The notes under the pieces: model-generated
Seen by the model: only the letters and a program-made list of their open reading frames with translations
Told to the model about the DNA's origin: nothing
Database searches by the model: none
Position numbers and translations under genes: made by a program
In this document: piece after piece, positions 36,744 through 45,794 of the stretch
Layout of the letters: every line of letters begins with the position of its first letter
Numbering within the stretch: the first letter of the stretch is position 1
Source: JABDMH01 sp964428345
Lineage (GTDB): Bacteria; Bacteroidota; Bacteroidia; Chitinophagales; Saprospiraceae
DNA: 64,000 bases
Assembly: GCA_964428345.1 (NCBI GenBank)
Contig: CAYRYD010000001.1
Location: 228,510 to 292,509 of the forward strand
Direction: 5' to 3'

Positions 36744-37694
36744 TTAAAACAATTGCCGTCGACGGAAAAACCAGGCCAGGATCAGACTGAGTACCACTGA
36801 AATGATGATCACATAATAGAATCCACCTTCACTCTGGGCAAGAGGCAGATTCTTCACATTCATACCATAATAAGAAGCGATCATGGTTGGTACCATTAAG
36901 ATCAGGGTGATCAAGGTCAGGCGCTGGATGACAAAGTTAAGGTTGTTGGAGATAATAGAGGCATAAGCCTCCATAGTGCCATTCAGGATATTGGCATGTA
37001 CATTGGCCATTTCAAGCGCCTGCGAATTGTCGATAATAACATCTTCGAGCAGATCGGTCAGATCTTCATCATCCCGGATCTCCAGAAAATCGGTCCTTTT
37101 CATTTTCATTTTCAACAATTCATTGGCAGAAAGCGAATTGACAAAGTAGACGAGGCTTTTCTCGATCCGAAGCAATTGCTTGAGATCCGAGCTTTTACTG
37201 GAGTTGTATAGCTCCTGTTCGATCAGATTTCGCTTGAGGTTCAGTTTTTTCAGACAGGCAAGAAAGCGTAAGACCACCTGCTCAAATAGCTGCAGGACAA
37301 ACCGGGTGAAATGCTGAGGATCGAAATTCTTCACCCGGTTTTCGATAAATATTTTCAGTACCGGATTATCAGCGGACGTAATGGTGAGGATATTGTCAGC
37401 TGTGAGTACGATACCGATCGGTACCGTAACGTAATAGGCTTCATTATCTTTTTCATTTTCATTGAGGATTGGTGAATTCAACAGGATCAATTTACCTTCA
37501 TCTTCCTTCTCATAACGAGACCTTTCATCGGTGTCCAGAGAATCGGTCAAAAAATCCAGGGGTATGTCCAGCCGGCTGGCCAGGTCGGGTAATTCATCCG
37601 GTCTGAATGGGGGGGTCACACATATCCAGCACCCTGGGCATAAGGCATCGAGTTCCCTGATTTTGTCTCCTTGTCTCTGGTAATACTGAATCAT
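36744..37694 (-). CDS. corA: CorA family magnesium transporter
   Basis: 316 residues from ATG 37694 (MIQYYQRQGDKIRELD), the usual CorA length; the longer frame to 37781 is not supported. A cytoplasmic alpha/beta funnel domain is followed by a long helix and two C-terminal membrane segments. The pore signature YGMNVKNLPL sits between the two segments, and the protein ends with the basic RRRQ tail. It mediates Mg2+ (or Co2+/Ni2+) uptake as a pentamer. Confidence 0.94.
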   Translation of the reverse strand: MIQYYQRQGDKIRELDALCPGCWICVTPPFRPDELPDLASRLDIPLDFLTDSLDTDERSRYEKEDEGKLILLNSPILNENEKDNEAYYVTVPIGIVLTADNILTITSADNPVLKIFIENRVKNFDPQHFTRFVLQLFEQVVLRFLACLKKLNLKRNLIEQELYNSSKSSDLKQLLRIEKSLVYFVNSLSANELLKMKMKRTDFLEIRDDEDLTDLLEDVIIDNSQALEMANVHANILNGTMEAYASIISNNLNFVIQRLTLITLILMVPTMIASYYGMNVKNLPLAQSEGGFYYVIIISVVLSLILAWFFRRRQLF

Positions 37695-38023
37695 GACCCG
37701 ACGAATATTCCATGGTAGTGAACATTTAGTTTCCCGCTTACGGATTCCACGAAGCAATCCGGGCGGCGCAAACTTAATCAAAAATCAGGAGAGCTGCCGG
37801 GTAGATTGATAGGGATTATTGATTATTTAACATCCGGATATCCATGATGCAATATAACCTGTACTCCACAGACGCCACCCATTCACTTAAACATTCAATA
37901 TTATATTCAATGTAGTGATGCCATTCATCGCCTCTTCTGCTTTCGTTGGAGTTAACCGGAAAAGGATTACCCAATCAACACATTTTTTATTTGACAACTT
38001 GATGCAAACTGCGTCAAGATGGG

Positions 38024-38788
38024 TTAAGCGGCAACTTCCCGGGTTTCGGGTTTGAGCTCCCCCACCAGATGTTCATAAACCCATAGATCCTCCTTACTGG
38101 TTTGGCTCCACCGGGGATTCTTGCCCAGGAGTATCCGGTAATAATCGGCAATGATATCGCCTTGTTGTTCCAGATTGAAAGCTTCCAGTTTTTTTCCGGT
38201 GCGAATGGCCAGCACCAGATTGGCCAGGCCGCCATAGTCATAACCCTCGTGGCTAAACTGAGCCCTCAACGCCCGTGGTATGTAAACCGAACCCAATTGC
38301 TGATACTGCCAGATGTGTACGAGCTCATGTACGAAAATATCTTCCGTCATCTCTCCCCAGCTATTGATGGTGTAGAAACTCACATAGGCAAATCCATGCG
38401 ATGCCGGACCACCGAAGGCAAATTCATCAACCCTAATGCGTTTGAGGGAAAGGGAGCTGCCAAAAAACTTCCGAACCAGTTCCTTCTCCCGCTTGTCCAG
38501 CGGCCGGGTGTTGAACTTGACAATATCGGTTAGGGTCTCATACAACTCAGAGAGACCCGCGAGATCAGCGAGATAAAATACCAACTCCAACAGCCAGTAC
38601 AGATGCTCCCCGATATTGAAAACTTCCCTGGGTTGACGGGCAATCCGGGTAAATGGTGCCCACAGGTGCAGGATGATCCGCCACAGTCTTCTGGGAAACC
38701 ACCGGAGTACATCCAATATCCTTATGAGCACTCCCTCAAATTTAGACCATAGCAGTCCACCGACGTCAGATAGTATACGTGTGTTCAT
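38024..38788 (-). CDS. HExxH-motif protein, putative zinc metallopeptidase-like
   Basis: 254 residues. The motif HELVHIWQYQ at 154-163 contains HExxH with a downstream glutamate in EQQGDIIADYY (E207), the layout of a gluzincin-like site. The basic, aromatic N-terminal region (about 20-75) is amphipathic and may associate with membrane. I do not recognise a named family; HELxHxWQ motifs occur in DUF4157-like proteins. The start follows directly on the stop of the LolC/E-type permease gene (TGA-ATG), so the two are translationally linked. Peptidase activity is unproven. Confidence 0.6.
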   Translation of the reverse strand: MNTRILSDVGGLLWSKFEGVLIRILDVLRWFPRRLWRIILHLWAPFTRIARQPREVFNIGEHLYWLLELVFYLADLAGLSELYETLTDIVKFNTRPLDKREKELVRKFFGSSLSLKRIRVDEFAFGGPASHGFAYVSFYTINSWGEMTEDIFVHELVHIWQYQQLGSVYIPRALRAQFSHEGYDYGGLANLVLAIRTGKKLEAFNLEQQGDIIADYYRILLGKNPRWSQTSKEDLWVYEHLVGELKPETREVAA

Positions 38789-40090
38789 TCAATTGAAGCG
38801 AAGTGCCCGGGTAGGCAGAATTCTGCTTATGAAATATGAAGGTAAAATTAAGAATAAAATGGTTATGATGAAAGTGCCTAAATTAATGACAAGAATGGTT
38901 GTTAAATCAAAATCGATGGGCGCCACCGACAGATAATAGTCCTCTTCCCTCAGGCGGATAAACTGAAACCTTTTTTGCAGCGTGCAGAGGGTCAGGCCTA
39001 CCAGATTGCCGGTCAACAATCCGGTCACCAGAATATAACCGGCCTGACGGACAAAAATCTTTCTCACCTGCCAGTTGGTCGATCCCAGTGCCTTGAGCAC
39101 CCCGATCATGTGGGTACGTTCGAGGATGAGGATCAACAGGGAAGTGATCATGTTAATCACACACACCAGCAGCATCAGGCCCAGAATAATTACCTCGTTT
39201 ATATCCTGTAGATCCAACCAGTCGAAAATACTACTGGCCACCTGCCGGATACTACGGGTATAAAGATGAGATGGCAGCACTTCCTGATTGATGTACTCAT
39301 TTAAAACCGGGAGATCGTAGATGTCATCCAAAACTACTTCGATTCCGCTGATCTCCGGAGCAGACCAGTCCAGCGCTTCCTGGAGATGGACCATATCGAG
39401 GAATGCAACCTTCCGGTCGTATTCCGCCAGTCCGGTTTTGTAAATACCGGTCACTGTAAACCGGCGGGGCAGGGGTTTCCCTTCCCGGATGAAATAAAGG
39501 ATCACCGGATCTCCCTGCTTGAGGTTCAGCCGGTTGGCGGTAATCTGGGAAATCAGGATTTCCCGATCCGGAAGTGAATCTCCAATGTTCAACCCGGAGC
39601 CCTCTGTGACATACCGGTTAAAAAAAGTACGTGGAAAATCATCCGATACCCCCTTTAAGATAAGACCTTCCATATCTTCCCTGGTGGTCAGGACTCCCGG
39701 GTACTGGATATAACGATAGGCAAATTTGACTCCACCATGAGTTCGTCTATGGGTAAGTAAGGGGGTGGGAATACTAAAAATATCCAAAGGCCATTCATAA
39801 AGTACCTGATGCACACTCAACAGGGAGTCGATGAGGTCAGGTTGATACTGCATCGGTGTCCCTTCGAGAATTGGATTGGTAAAAGCTTCGGTAATCTGAA
39901 TATGGCCCCAGAAATCAAAGATTTTCTGACTGATCTCCTTCTTAAAGCCATGGATCATCGACGATGCAATGATCATGACTGCAACCGAGATAGAGATCGT
40001 TGCTATAGCCAGACGAATGATTACCCTTGAAAAAGACCGCCCGCTGGCAGATCCGGATAGTCTGTTGGCGATGAAGCGTTCGAAGTACAT
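38789..40090 (-). CDS. LolC/LolE-type ABC permease
   Basis: 433 residues from ATG 40090 (MYFERFIANRLSG). One N-terminal TM (about 22-48), a periplasmic MacB-like domain with ISQKIFDFWGHIQIT, and three C-terminal TMs with ERTHMIGVLKALGSTNWQVRKIF, typical of lipoprotein-releasing permeases. A single FtsX module distinguishes it from the 27.8-32.7 kb permeases. No ATPase is adjacent; the LolD partner must be elsewhere. It probably releases lipoproteins from the inner membrane. Confidence 0.88.
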   Translation of the reverse strand: MYFERFIANRLSGSASGRSFSRVIIRLAIATISISVAVMIIASSMIHGFKKEISQKIFDFWGHIQITEAFTNPILEGTPMQYQPDLIDSLLSVHQVLYEWPLDIFSIPTPLLTHRRTHGGVKFAYRYIQYPGVLTTREDMEGLILKGVSDDFPRTFFNRYVTEGSGLNIGDSLPDREILISQITANRLNLKQGDPVILYFIREGKPLPRRFTVTGIYKTGLAEYDRKVAFLDMVHLQEALDWSAPEISGIEVVLDDIYDLPVLNEYINQEVLPSHLYTRSIRQVASSIFDWLDLQDINEVIILGLMLLVCVINMITSLLILILERTHMIGVLKALGSTNWQVRKIFVRQAGYILVTGLLTGNLVGLTLCTLQKRFQFIRLREEDYYLSVAPIDFDLTTILVINLGTFIITILFLILPSYFISRILPTRALRFN

Positions 40091-40178
40091 AAAGATCTTA
40101 CTGCTGCGGAAAATAGGAAGATTTGACAAACTCTGCTAAAAATTACCTTTCAAACGGATACACCGCTATTGATTATGT

Positions 40179-40186
40179 TATTTTTG
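40179..40186 (+). promoter_or_regulatory. -7 promoter box for tyrS
   Basis: TATTTTTG matches TAnnTTTG, 25 bp upstream of ATG 40212. Confidence 0.45.
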
Positions 40187-40211
40187 GCCTTCTTAAAAGT
40201 TTTACAGATTC

Positions 40212-41489
40212 ATGATGGATTTTCTGAACGAACTGCGATGGCGAGGCATGCTCCATAATTATACAGAAGAGGTTGAAGAAATACTGCAGCAAAAGAAGGT
40301 GACCGGGTACATTGGATTTGATCCCACGGCACCATCCCTTACCATCGGCAATTACATCCAGGTAATGATCCTGCATTTTTTTCAACAGGCAGGCCATACC
40401 CCTATTGTACTCATGGGAGGAGCAACGGGCAGGATCGGTGATCCATCGGGAAAAGACCGGGAACGGGAACTGAAAAGTTACGACGAACTCGATCAAAACC
40501 TGGCGCACCAGGTCAGTCAGTTTAAGGCCCTTCTGAACTTTACCGAAGGAGATAACCGGGCGATATTGGTCAACAACCTGGATTTTTACCGGGATATGAA
40601 TGTTTTGGATTTCCTCCGTGATGTGGGAAAAAGCATCAATATCAGCTATATGCTGGCCAAGGACTCGGTGAAAAATCGTCTCGACAAGGGCCTGTCGTTT
40701 ACCGAATTCAGCTATCAGTTACTGCAGGCTTACGATTTTCAATGCCTGTATCAGCAAAAACAATGCATTCTCCAGATGGGAGGATCCGATCAATGGGGTA
40801 ACATCACTTCCGGCACTGAATTTATCCGGCGCAATCTCGGAGAAAAAGCCTATGTAGTGACCACTCCCCTGCTGACGAAATCGGATGGATCAAAATTCGG
40901 CAAGTCGGCTGAAGGCAATATCTGGCTGGATCCCGAATTGACTTCACCTTATAAATTTTATCAGTTCTGGATCAATACCGACGATGAAGATCTACCCAAA
41001 TATTTCCGGTATTTTTCCTTTAAGACCAAGCAGCAAATTGAAAAACTTGAACATGAATATACCGATAATAAACAGCCATTAAAAAAGATCCTGGCTGAAG
41101 AATTGACCACCAGGATACATGGAACGGAGGCTTATCAAGCGGTATTAAAAGTATCGGAGTTATTATTCAACAAAAATTGTGATGAACTTTTTCTGAAGAA
41201 TTTGTCGGCGGAAGAATGGAGGGCTGTTTCTGCCGAAATTCCCACTACTACAGTCGATCAAAATATATTGGGTTCTGCCATAAATGTCGTCGATTTTCTG
41301 ACGGATCATTCCGGCTTGATCCATTCAAAAAGCGAAGCCCGGCGTGCAATCCAGGGGCATGCGATCGCCATTAATAAAAATAAGGTAACCGATATCAACG
41401 GTTCGGTTCACAGCGGTCATTTGATGCAGGACCGGTTTATCCTGGTAGAAAATGGAAAGAAAAACAAATATGTGATAGAGGTGATTTAA
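40212..41489 (+). CDS. tyrS: Tyrosyl-tRNA synthetase
   Basis: 425 residues, with the class I catalytic domain, anticodon-binding region and a C-terminal S4 domain (SGLIHSKSEARRAIQGHAIAI... pattern). The ATP-site motif GGATGRIGDPSGKDRER and KMSKS-like KFGKS (DGSKFGKSAEGNIW) are intact. The HIGH equivalent reads PSLTIGNY, so the first histidine is threonine. It charges tRNA-Tyr. Normal length, with a clean promoter upstream. Confidence 0.96.
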   Translation: MMDFLNELRWRGMLHNYTEEVEEILQQKKVTGYIGFDPTAPSLTIGNYIQVMILHFFQQAGHTPIVLMGGATGRIGDPSGKDRERELKSYDELDQNLAHQVSQFKALLNFTEGDNRAILVNNLDFYRDMNVLDFLRDVGKSINISYMLAKDSVKNRLDKGLSFTEFSYQLLQAYDFQCLYQQKQCILQMGGSDQWGNITSGTEFIRRNLGEKAYVVTTPLLTKSDGSKFGKSAEGNIWLDPELTSPYKFYQFWINTDDEDLPKYFRYFSFKTKQQIEKLEHEYTDNKQPLKKILAEELTTRIHGTEAYQAVLKVSELLFNKNCDELFLKNLSAEEWRAVSAEIPTTTVDQNILGSAINVVDFLTDHSGLIHSKSEARRAIQGHAIAINKNKVTDINGSVHSGHLMQDRFILVENGKKNKYVIEVI

Positions 41490-41591
41490 ACCATTGTCAA
41501 ATCGTTAAATTGTGAAAAATTGCTAATGATGTCAATCGCTGTCCCCGCTTTAGAGAGGAAATAAATTGATGTCCATAATTCCATGGTACCC

Positions 41592-42707
41592 ATGCAGAAA
41601 ATAAACAGAAAATTGTTTCTGAAGAAGAGCGGTCTGGCATTGGCAGCCGGAGCGACCGTACTGACAGCCTGTAATTCATCGATGGATAACCGGACAGAAG
41701 CTCCACAATTTGATCCGGACCGAAAGTACAAATGGAATATGGTGACAACCTGGCCACCCAATTTTCCGATTCTGGGTGAAGGCTGTAATCATTTTGCCGA
41801 TTGGGTGAGTCAGATGTCGGGGGGCCGGCTCCAGATCAGGGTTTTTGGCGGGGGTGAACTGATCCCTGCGCTGGAGGCCTTTGATGCAGTGAGTTCAGGT
41901 ACCGCCCAGATTGGACATGGCAGTGCCTATTATTGGGCCGGTAAAATACCAGCTGCCCAATTTTTTGCCTCGGTACCATTTGGTATGAACGCACAACAGG
42001 TCAATGCCTGGATCATGAGCGGTGGCGGGATGGAACTCTGGAGGGAATTGTACGAACCGTTCAACCTGATCCCTTTTCTGGCTGGCAATACCAATGCCCA
42101 GATGGGTGGCTGGTTTAACAAGGAGATCAATAGTATCGGGGACATCAGAGGTCTGAAAATGCGTATACCCGGTCTGGGTGGCAGGGCCTTTGAGCGAGCT
42201 GGCGGGTCGGCCATTTTATCGGCTGGCAGCGAAATATATACCAACCTGGAAAGAGGGGTTATTGATGCTACAGAGTGGATCGGTCCGTATCACGATTATA
42301 AAATGGGATTTCATAAGATCGCCAAATATTATTACAGCCCTGGCTGGCATGAGGCAGGTACGGCGTTGGAAATTTTCGTTAACAAACCCAATTATGAATC
42401 CCTGCCGGTTGACCTTCAGGTAATCCTTGAAACGGCGGCAGCCAGGCTCAATCAGTTTATGATGACCGAACTGGAGGTAAAAAACGCGGAATACCTGAGG
42501 ATCCTGAGGGATGAGGGAGTCGATATCCGTCCTTTCCCTCCCGAAGTCATGGAAGTACTGAAGCAGACTACCGGTGAGGTTATCGCCGAAATGGTGGCCA
42601 ATGATCCGAAGAGTGCCCGAATATACGAAGCGTTCAAAGCCTTTAAAGAGATGGACAAACCGTGGAGCGACCTGACGGAGAAAGTATTCTACAATGAAAT
42701 TTCCTAA
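41592..42707 (+). CDS. TRAP transporter solute-binding lipoprotein (DctP/TakP-like)
   Basis: 371 residues from ATG 41592; an in-frame ATG at 41583 adds three residues. The N-terminus MQKINRKLFLKKSGLALAAG ends with a lipobox (LTAC), so the protein is likely a lipoprotein despite a Tat-like RK motif. TWPPNFPILGEGCNHFADWV and the signature ATEWIGPYHDYKMGFHKIA match the TakP branch that binds 2-oxo acids. The membrane subunits DctQ and DctM are not in the window, so this is an orphan binding protein here. A SusD fragment follows immediately. Confidence 0.88.
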   Translation: MQKINRKLFLKKSGLALAAGATVLTACNSSMDNRTEAPQFDPDRKYKWNMVTTWPPNFPILGEGCNHFADWVSQMSGGRLQIRVFGGGELIPALEAFDAVSSGTAQIGHGSAYYWAGKIPAAQFFASVPFGMNAQQVNAWIMSGGGMELWRELYEPFNLIPFLAGNTNAQMGGWFNKEINSIGDIRGLKMRIPGLGGRAFERAGGSAILSAGSEIYTNLERGVIDATEWIGPYHDYKMGFHKIAKYYYSPGWHEAGTALEIFVNKPNYESLPVDLQVILETAAARLNQFMMTELEVKNAEYLRILRDEGVDIRPFPPEVMEVLKQTTGEVIAEMVANDPKSARIYEAFKAFKEMDKPWSDLTEKVFYNEIS

Positions 42708-42709
42708 AC

Positions 42710-42951
42710 GATGAAAGAGGCCGGGACTTGATCGGTGAAGGACATCGCTGGATGGACCTGACCCGAACCACCCGCAGAGTGCGTCAATATAACCCGGCCA
42801 GAGGCCTGAACATTCAGGACTACCAGGTGTGCGACACCAACCGCAGAATCAGATTGACCGTACCCTGGGAGTGTACCCGCAGAATCAGGGATATAGTCAG
42901 TCCCAGTCCTACAGAGAAGTAACTCAACTTAGAAGTGTCACCGTTCGGTGA
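42710..42951 (+). pseudogene. SusD/RagB C-terminal fragment, frameshifted
   Basis: Frame one from 42710 reads DERGRDLIGEGHRWMDLTR, the conserved C-terminal block of SusD-family glycan-binding lipoproteins, and continues to NIQDYQV. Homology then shifts frame: from 42841 the other frame reads PQNQIDRTLGVYPQNQGYSQ, the usual SusD end. There is no N-terminal part, signal peptide or SusC partner; the fragment starts 3 bp after the TRAP gene stop. It is a relic left by deletion of a SusCD locus. Confidence 0.82.
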
Positions 42952-42961
42952 CGCTTTTTTT
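42934..42961 (+). terminator. Strong intrinsic terminator
   Basis: AGTGTCACC (42934-42942) pairs with GGTGACGCT (42947-42955), nine pairs with one G-U, around a GTTC loop, followed by a seven-T run. It probably ended the former SusD gene and now ends TRAP-gene transcription. Confidence 0.8.
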
Positions 42962-43054
42962 CTTACCGGAGTCTGTTTTACTTGGTTCGTGCCCGTTCTT
43001 AATCCTTTCTTTTGTAAATTGCTGCCTCATTGGACAAAAAAAAAGCACTATTTG

Positions 43055-44431
43055 ATGACAAGATTATTTTTCGTATTTATATTGTCAACTATCATTGTCA
43101 ATCCTGGCTTGAGAGCCCAGGAAAATGCACCCTGGATCGCACTGTTTAACGGCCGGGATTTTACCGGATGGAAGAAACTCAATGGAGAAGCAGAGTACCG
43201 TATCGAAAATGGGGCGGTGGTCGGAATTTCCCGCAAAGGCACTCCGAATACCTTTCTGTGTACGGAAAAAGACTATTCCGACTTTATTCTTGAACTGGAC
43301 GTAAAAGTCGATTATGGCCTCAATTCAGGAATCCAGATCCGGAGTCTTAGTCTACCAGAATACCGGGACGGCCGGGTGCATGGCTACCAGGTAGAGCTGG
43401 ACCCCTCAGACCGCCAATGGACCGGGGGTATATATGATGAAGCCCGCCGGGGCTGGCTATATCCAATGACTGAAAACAAGAACGGATCAGCATTCCAACC
43501 CGGCACCTGGAATCACCTTAGAATTGAAGCTATCGGAAACTCAATCCGAACCTGGGTCAATGGTCAGCCTTGTGCCAATTTGGTTGATGATATGACCTCC
43601 AAAGGATTCATTGCCCTTCAGGTTCATTCAATCCAGAATGATGATCAGGTCGGAAAGACTATTCAGTGGAAAAATATCCGGATCATTACCGACAATCCAG
43701 GCAGGTACCAATCTCCTCACAACCCAGCCATACCAGAATATAACTATTCGGGACAATTAACCGAAAAAGAAGTTCGAACCGGCTGGAGAATGCTTTGGGA
43801 TGGCAAGAGCTCCAAAGGTTGGCGAGGCGCTAAATTGGATCATTTTCCGGAAAAAGGATGGTCTATGCAGGATGGCATACTGACGGTACATGAGTCGGGA
43901 GGTGGTGAGTCCAATCACGGCGGCGACATCGTGTCTGTAGACCGGTTTTCCAATTTTGAATTAATAGTGGATTTTAAAATTACGGAAGGCGCCAACAGCG
44001 GCATTAAATATTTTGTTGATCCGGCCCTGAATCAGGGACAGGGTTCTGCGATTGGTCTCGAATATCAGATACTCGACGATGACAAACACAATGACGCAAA
44101 AGCCGGGGTGGGTGGAAACCGGACTGTCGGTTCTTTGTATGATTTAATTCCGGCTGGAAACCTGTCAGAAAAAAATAACAAGAATAAACGGTTTTTTAAA
44201 TCAGAATGGAACCGGGCCCGGATTTATGTCGATGGCGGTCATGTGGAACATTGGCTCAACAATGTCAAGATCGTCGAATACGATCGCTGGTCCCAGGCAT
44301 TTGAGGCGTTGGTTCAGAAAAGTAAATACGCCAAATGGTCAGGTTTTGGCCAATCCAGATCAGGACATATCTTATTGCAGGATCACGGAAATACCGTACA
44401 CTTTAAAAACATAAAAATCAGAGAATTTTAA
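43055..44431 (+). CDS. Secreted protein with two DUF1080 (3-keto-glycoside hydrolase-like) domains
   Basis: 458 residues from ATG 43055 (MTRLFFVFILSTIIVNPGLRAQ), a Sec signal peptide; the longer frame to 42935 runs through the terminator and is rejected. Two tandem DUF1080 domains follow. Domain A (about 26-215) has WIALFNGRDFTGWKK, GLNSGIQIRS and GGIYDEARRGWLYP; domain B (about 240-458) has WRMLWDGKSSKGWRG, ANSGIKYFV and GSLYDLIPAG. DUF1080 proteins act on 3-keto-glucosides and related sugars. Together with the downstream oxidoreductases it forms a probable periplasmic glycoside-oxidation pathway. Confidence 0.9.
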   Translation: MTRLFFVFILSTIIVNPGLRAQENAPWIALFNGRDFTGWKKLNGEAEYRIENGAVVGISRKGTPNTFLCTEKDYSDFILELDVKVDYGLNSGIQIRSLSLPEYRDGRVHGYQVELDPSDRQWTGGIYDEARRGWLYPMTENKNGSAFQPGTWNHLRIEAIGNSIRTWVNGQPCANLVDDMTSKGFIALQVHSIQNDDQVGKTIQWKNIRIITDNPGRYQSPHNPAIPEYNYSGQLTEKEVRTGWRMLWDGKSSKGWRGAKLDHFPEKGWSMQDGILTVHESGGGESNHGGDIVSVDRFSNFELIVDFKITEGANSGIKYFVDPALNQGQGSAIGLEYQILDDDKHNDAKAGVGGNRTVGSLYDLIPAGNLSEKNNKNKRFFKSEWNRARIYVDGGHVEHWLNNVKIVEYDRWSQAFEALVQKSKYAKWSGFGQSRSGHILLQDHGNTVHFKNIKIREF

Positions 44432-44442
44432 AGGAAAATATC

Positions 44443-45771
44443 ATGACAAAAAATAATTCGAGACGTCGTTTTGTAAAGAATACCGTTGTGGGAGCCGCTG
44501 CCGTTTCTTTCGGGTTTAGTGCTAAAAGTTATGCCCGGATCATGGGCTCCAATGACCGGATTAATTTTGGAGTAATCGGTATGAACAGCCGGGGTGGCGC
44601 ACTCATCGACTCGATTACCGATGTAAAAAATACATCGATCAGTGATATTTGCGATGTCGACAGCAGAGTCATTGTCAAAAGGACGGAGGAGATTGTCAAA
44701 AAAACCAGGCATAAACCGGTTGGACATGTGGACTTCCGGAAAATTCTGGATAATAATGAGATCGATGCAATTGCCATCGCTTCACCCGACCACTGGCATG
44801 CCCCGATGGCGATCGAGGGTGCCAAGGCCGACAAGCATGTATATGTAGAAAAACCATGTTGCCATAATCCTGCTGAAGGAGAACTGTTGGTCGCTGTACA
44901 AAACAAATACGGCAAGCTGATCCAGATGGGGAACCAACAGCGGTCGGGTCCTGCCTCGATTCAGGCGATCAAGGATATCCGGGAAGGCCTGATCGGCGAT
45001 GCCTATTATGGCAAAGCCTGGTATTCCAGCAACCGGGAATCCATTGGCCACGGTAAGGAGGTGGCGGTTCCCGATTGGTTGGACTGGGAATTATGGCAGG
45101 GTCCAGCACCCAGACGCCCCTATAAAGATAACTATGTACACTATCACTGGCATTGGTTTTGGAATTGGGGTACCGGTGAAATCAACAATAATGGGACCCA
45201 CGAGCTGGATATCTGCCGCTGGGCACTGGGAGTGGATTACCCTACCCGGGTGACATCTTCTGGTGGTCGTTTTGCTTTCCGGGATGACTGGGAATTTTAT
45301 GATACGCAGGTAGCCAGCTACGAATTTGAAGGGGGTAAAATGATCACCTGGGAAGGCAAGAGCTGTAACAACCATCCTTTTTTTGAGAGGGGACGGGGAG
45401 TCACTATCCATGGCACCAAAGGCACTTTAATGATGGACCGCCAAGGTTTCATTGCCTATGACCAGTCGGGTAAGGTCATTAAGGAAATGAAAGAAGTGAC
45501 CGACTCCGGCACCATGGATCTGGTCGGTGGTGGAGGGCTTACCACCTTGCACATGTTGAACTTCTGCAACGGAATCCGCCAGGGTGAATCGCTCAATGCA
45601 CCGGTCAGCGACGGATACATCAGTAATCTCTTACCACATCTGGGTAATATCGCCCAGAAATGCGGACGGGTTTTGGATGTAAACCCGCTAAATGGTCACA
45701 TACTGGGGGATAACGAAGCCGGAGCGATGTGGTCAAGAGATTATGAATATGGCTGGGAGCCCACGGTTTAA
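44443..45771 (+). CDS. Tat-exported Gfo/Idh/MocA oxidoreductase
   Basis: 442 residues. The twin-arginine signal SRRRFVKNTVVGAAAVSFGF directs folded, cofactor-loaded export. The NAD(P)-binding start INFGVIGMNSRGGAL and the family signature VEKPCCHNPAEGELL (EKP motif) follow, with ASPDHWHAPMAIEGA. Relatives dehydrogenate glycosides at C3 to give 3-keto sugars, which fits the preceding DUF1080 gene (12 bp apart). Substrate not resolved. Confidence 0.93.
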   Translation: MTKNNSRRRFVKNTVVGAAAVSFGFSAKSYARIMGSNDRINFGVIGMNSRGGALIDSITDVKNTSISDICDVDSRVIVKRTEEIVKKTRHKPVGHVDFRKILDNNEIDAIAIASPDHWHAPMAIEGAKADKHVYVEKPCCHNPAEGELLVAVQNKYGKLIQMGNQQRSGPASIQAIKDIREGLIGDAYYGKAWYSSNRESIGHGKEVAVPDWLDWELWQGPAPRRPYKDNYVHYHWHWFWNWGTGEINNNGTHELDICRWALGVDYPTRVTSSGGRFAFRDDWEFYDTQVASYEFEGGKMITWEGKSCNNHPFFERGRGVTIHGTKGTLMMDRQGFIAYDQSGKVIKEMKEVTDSGTMDLVGGGGLTTLHMLNFCNGIRQGESLNAPVSDGYISNLLPHLGNIAQKCGRVLDVNPLNGHILGDNEAGAMWSRDYEYGWEPTV

Positions 45772-45794
45772 AAGGGAGCCCGGGATACTATTCA

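Noticed and set aside
42935..43054. 40-residue extension of the DUF1080 protein
   Set aside because: It passes through a strong terminator hairpin and would bury the signal peptide; ATG 43055 gives a clean one.
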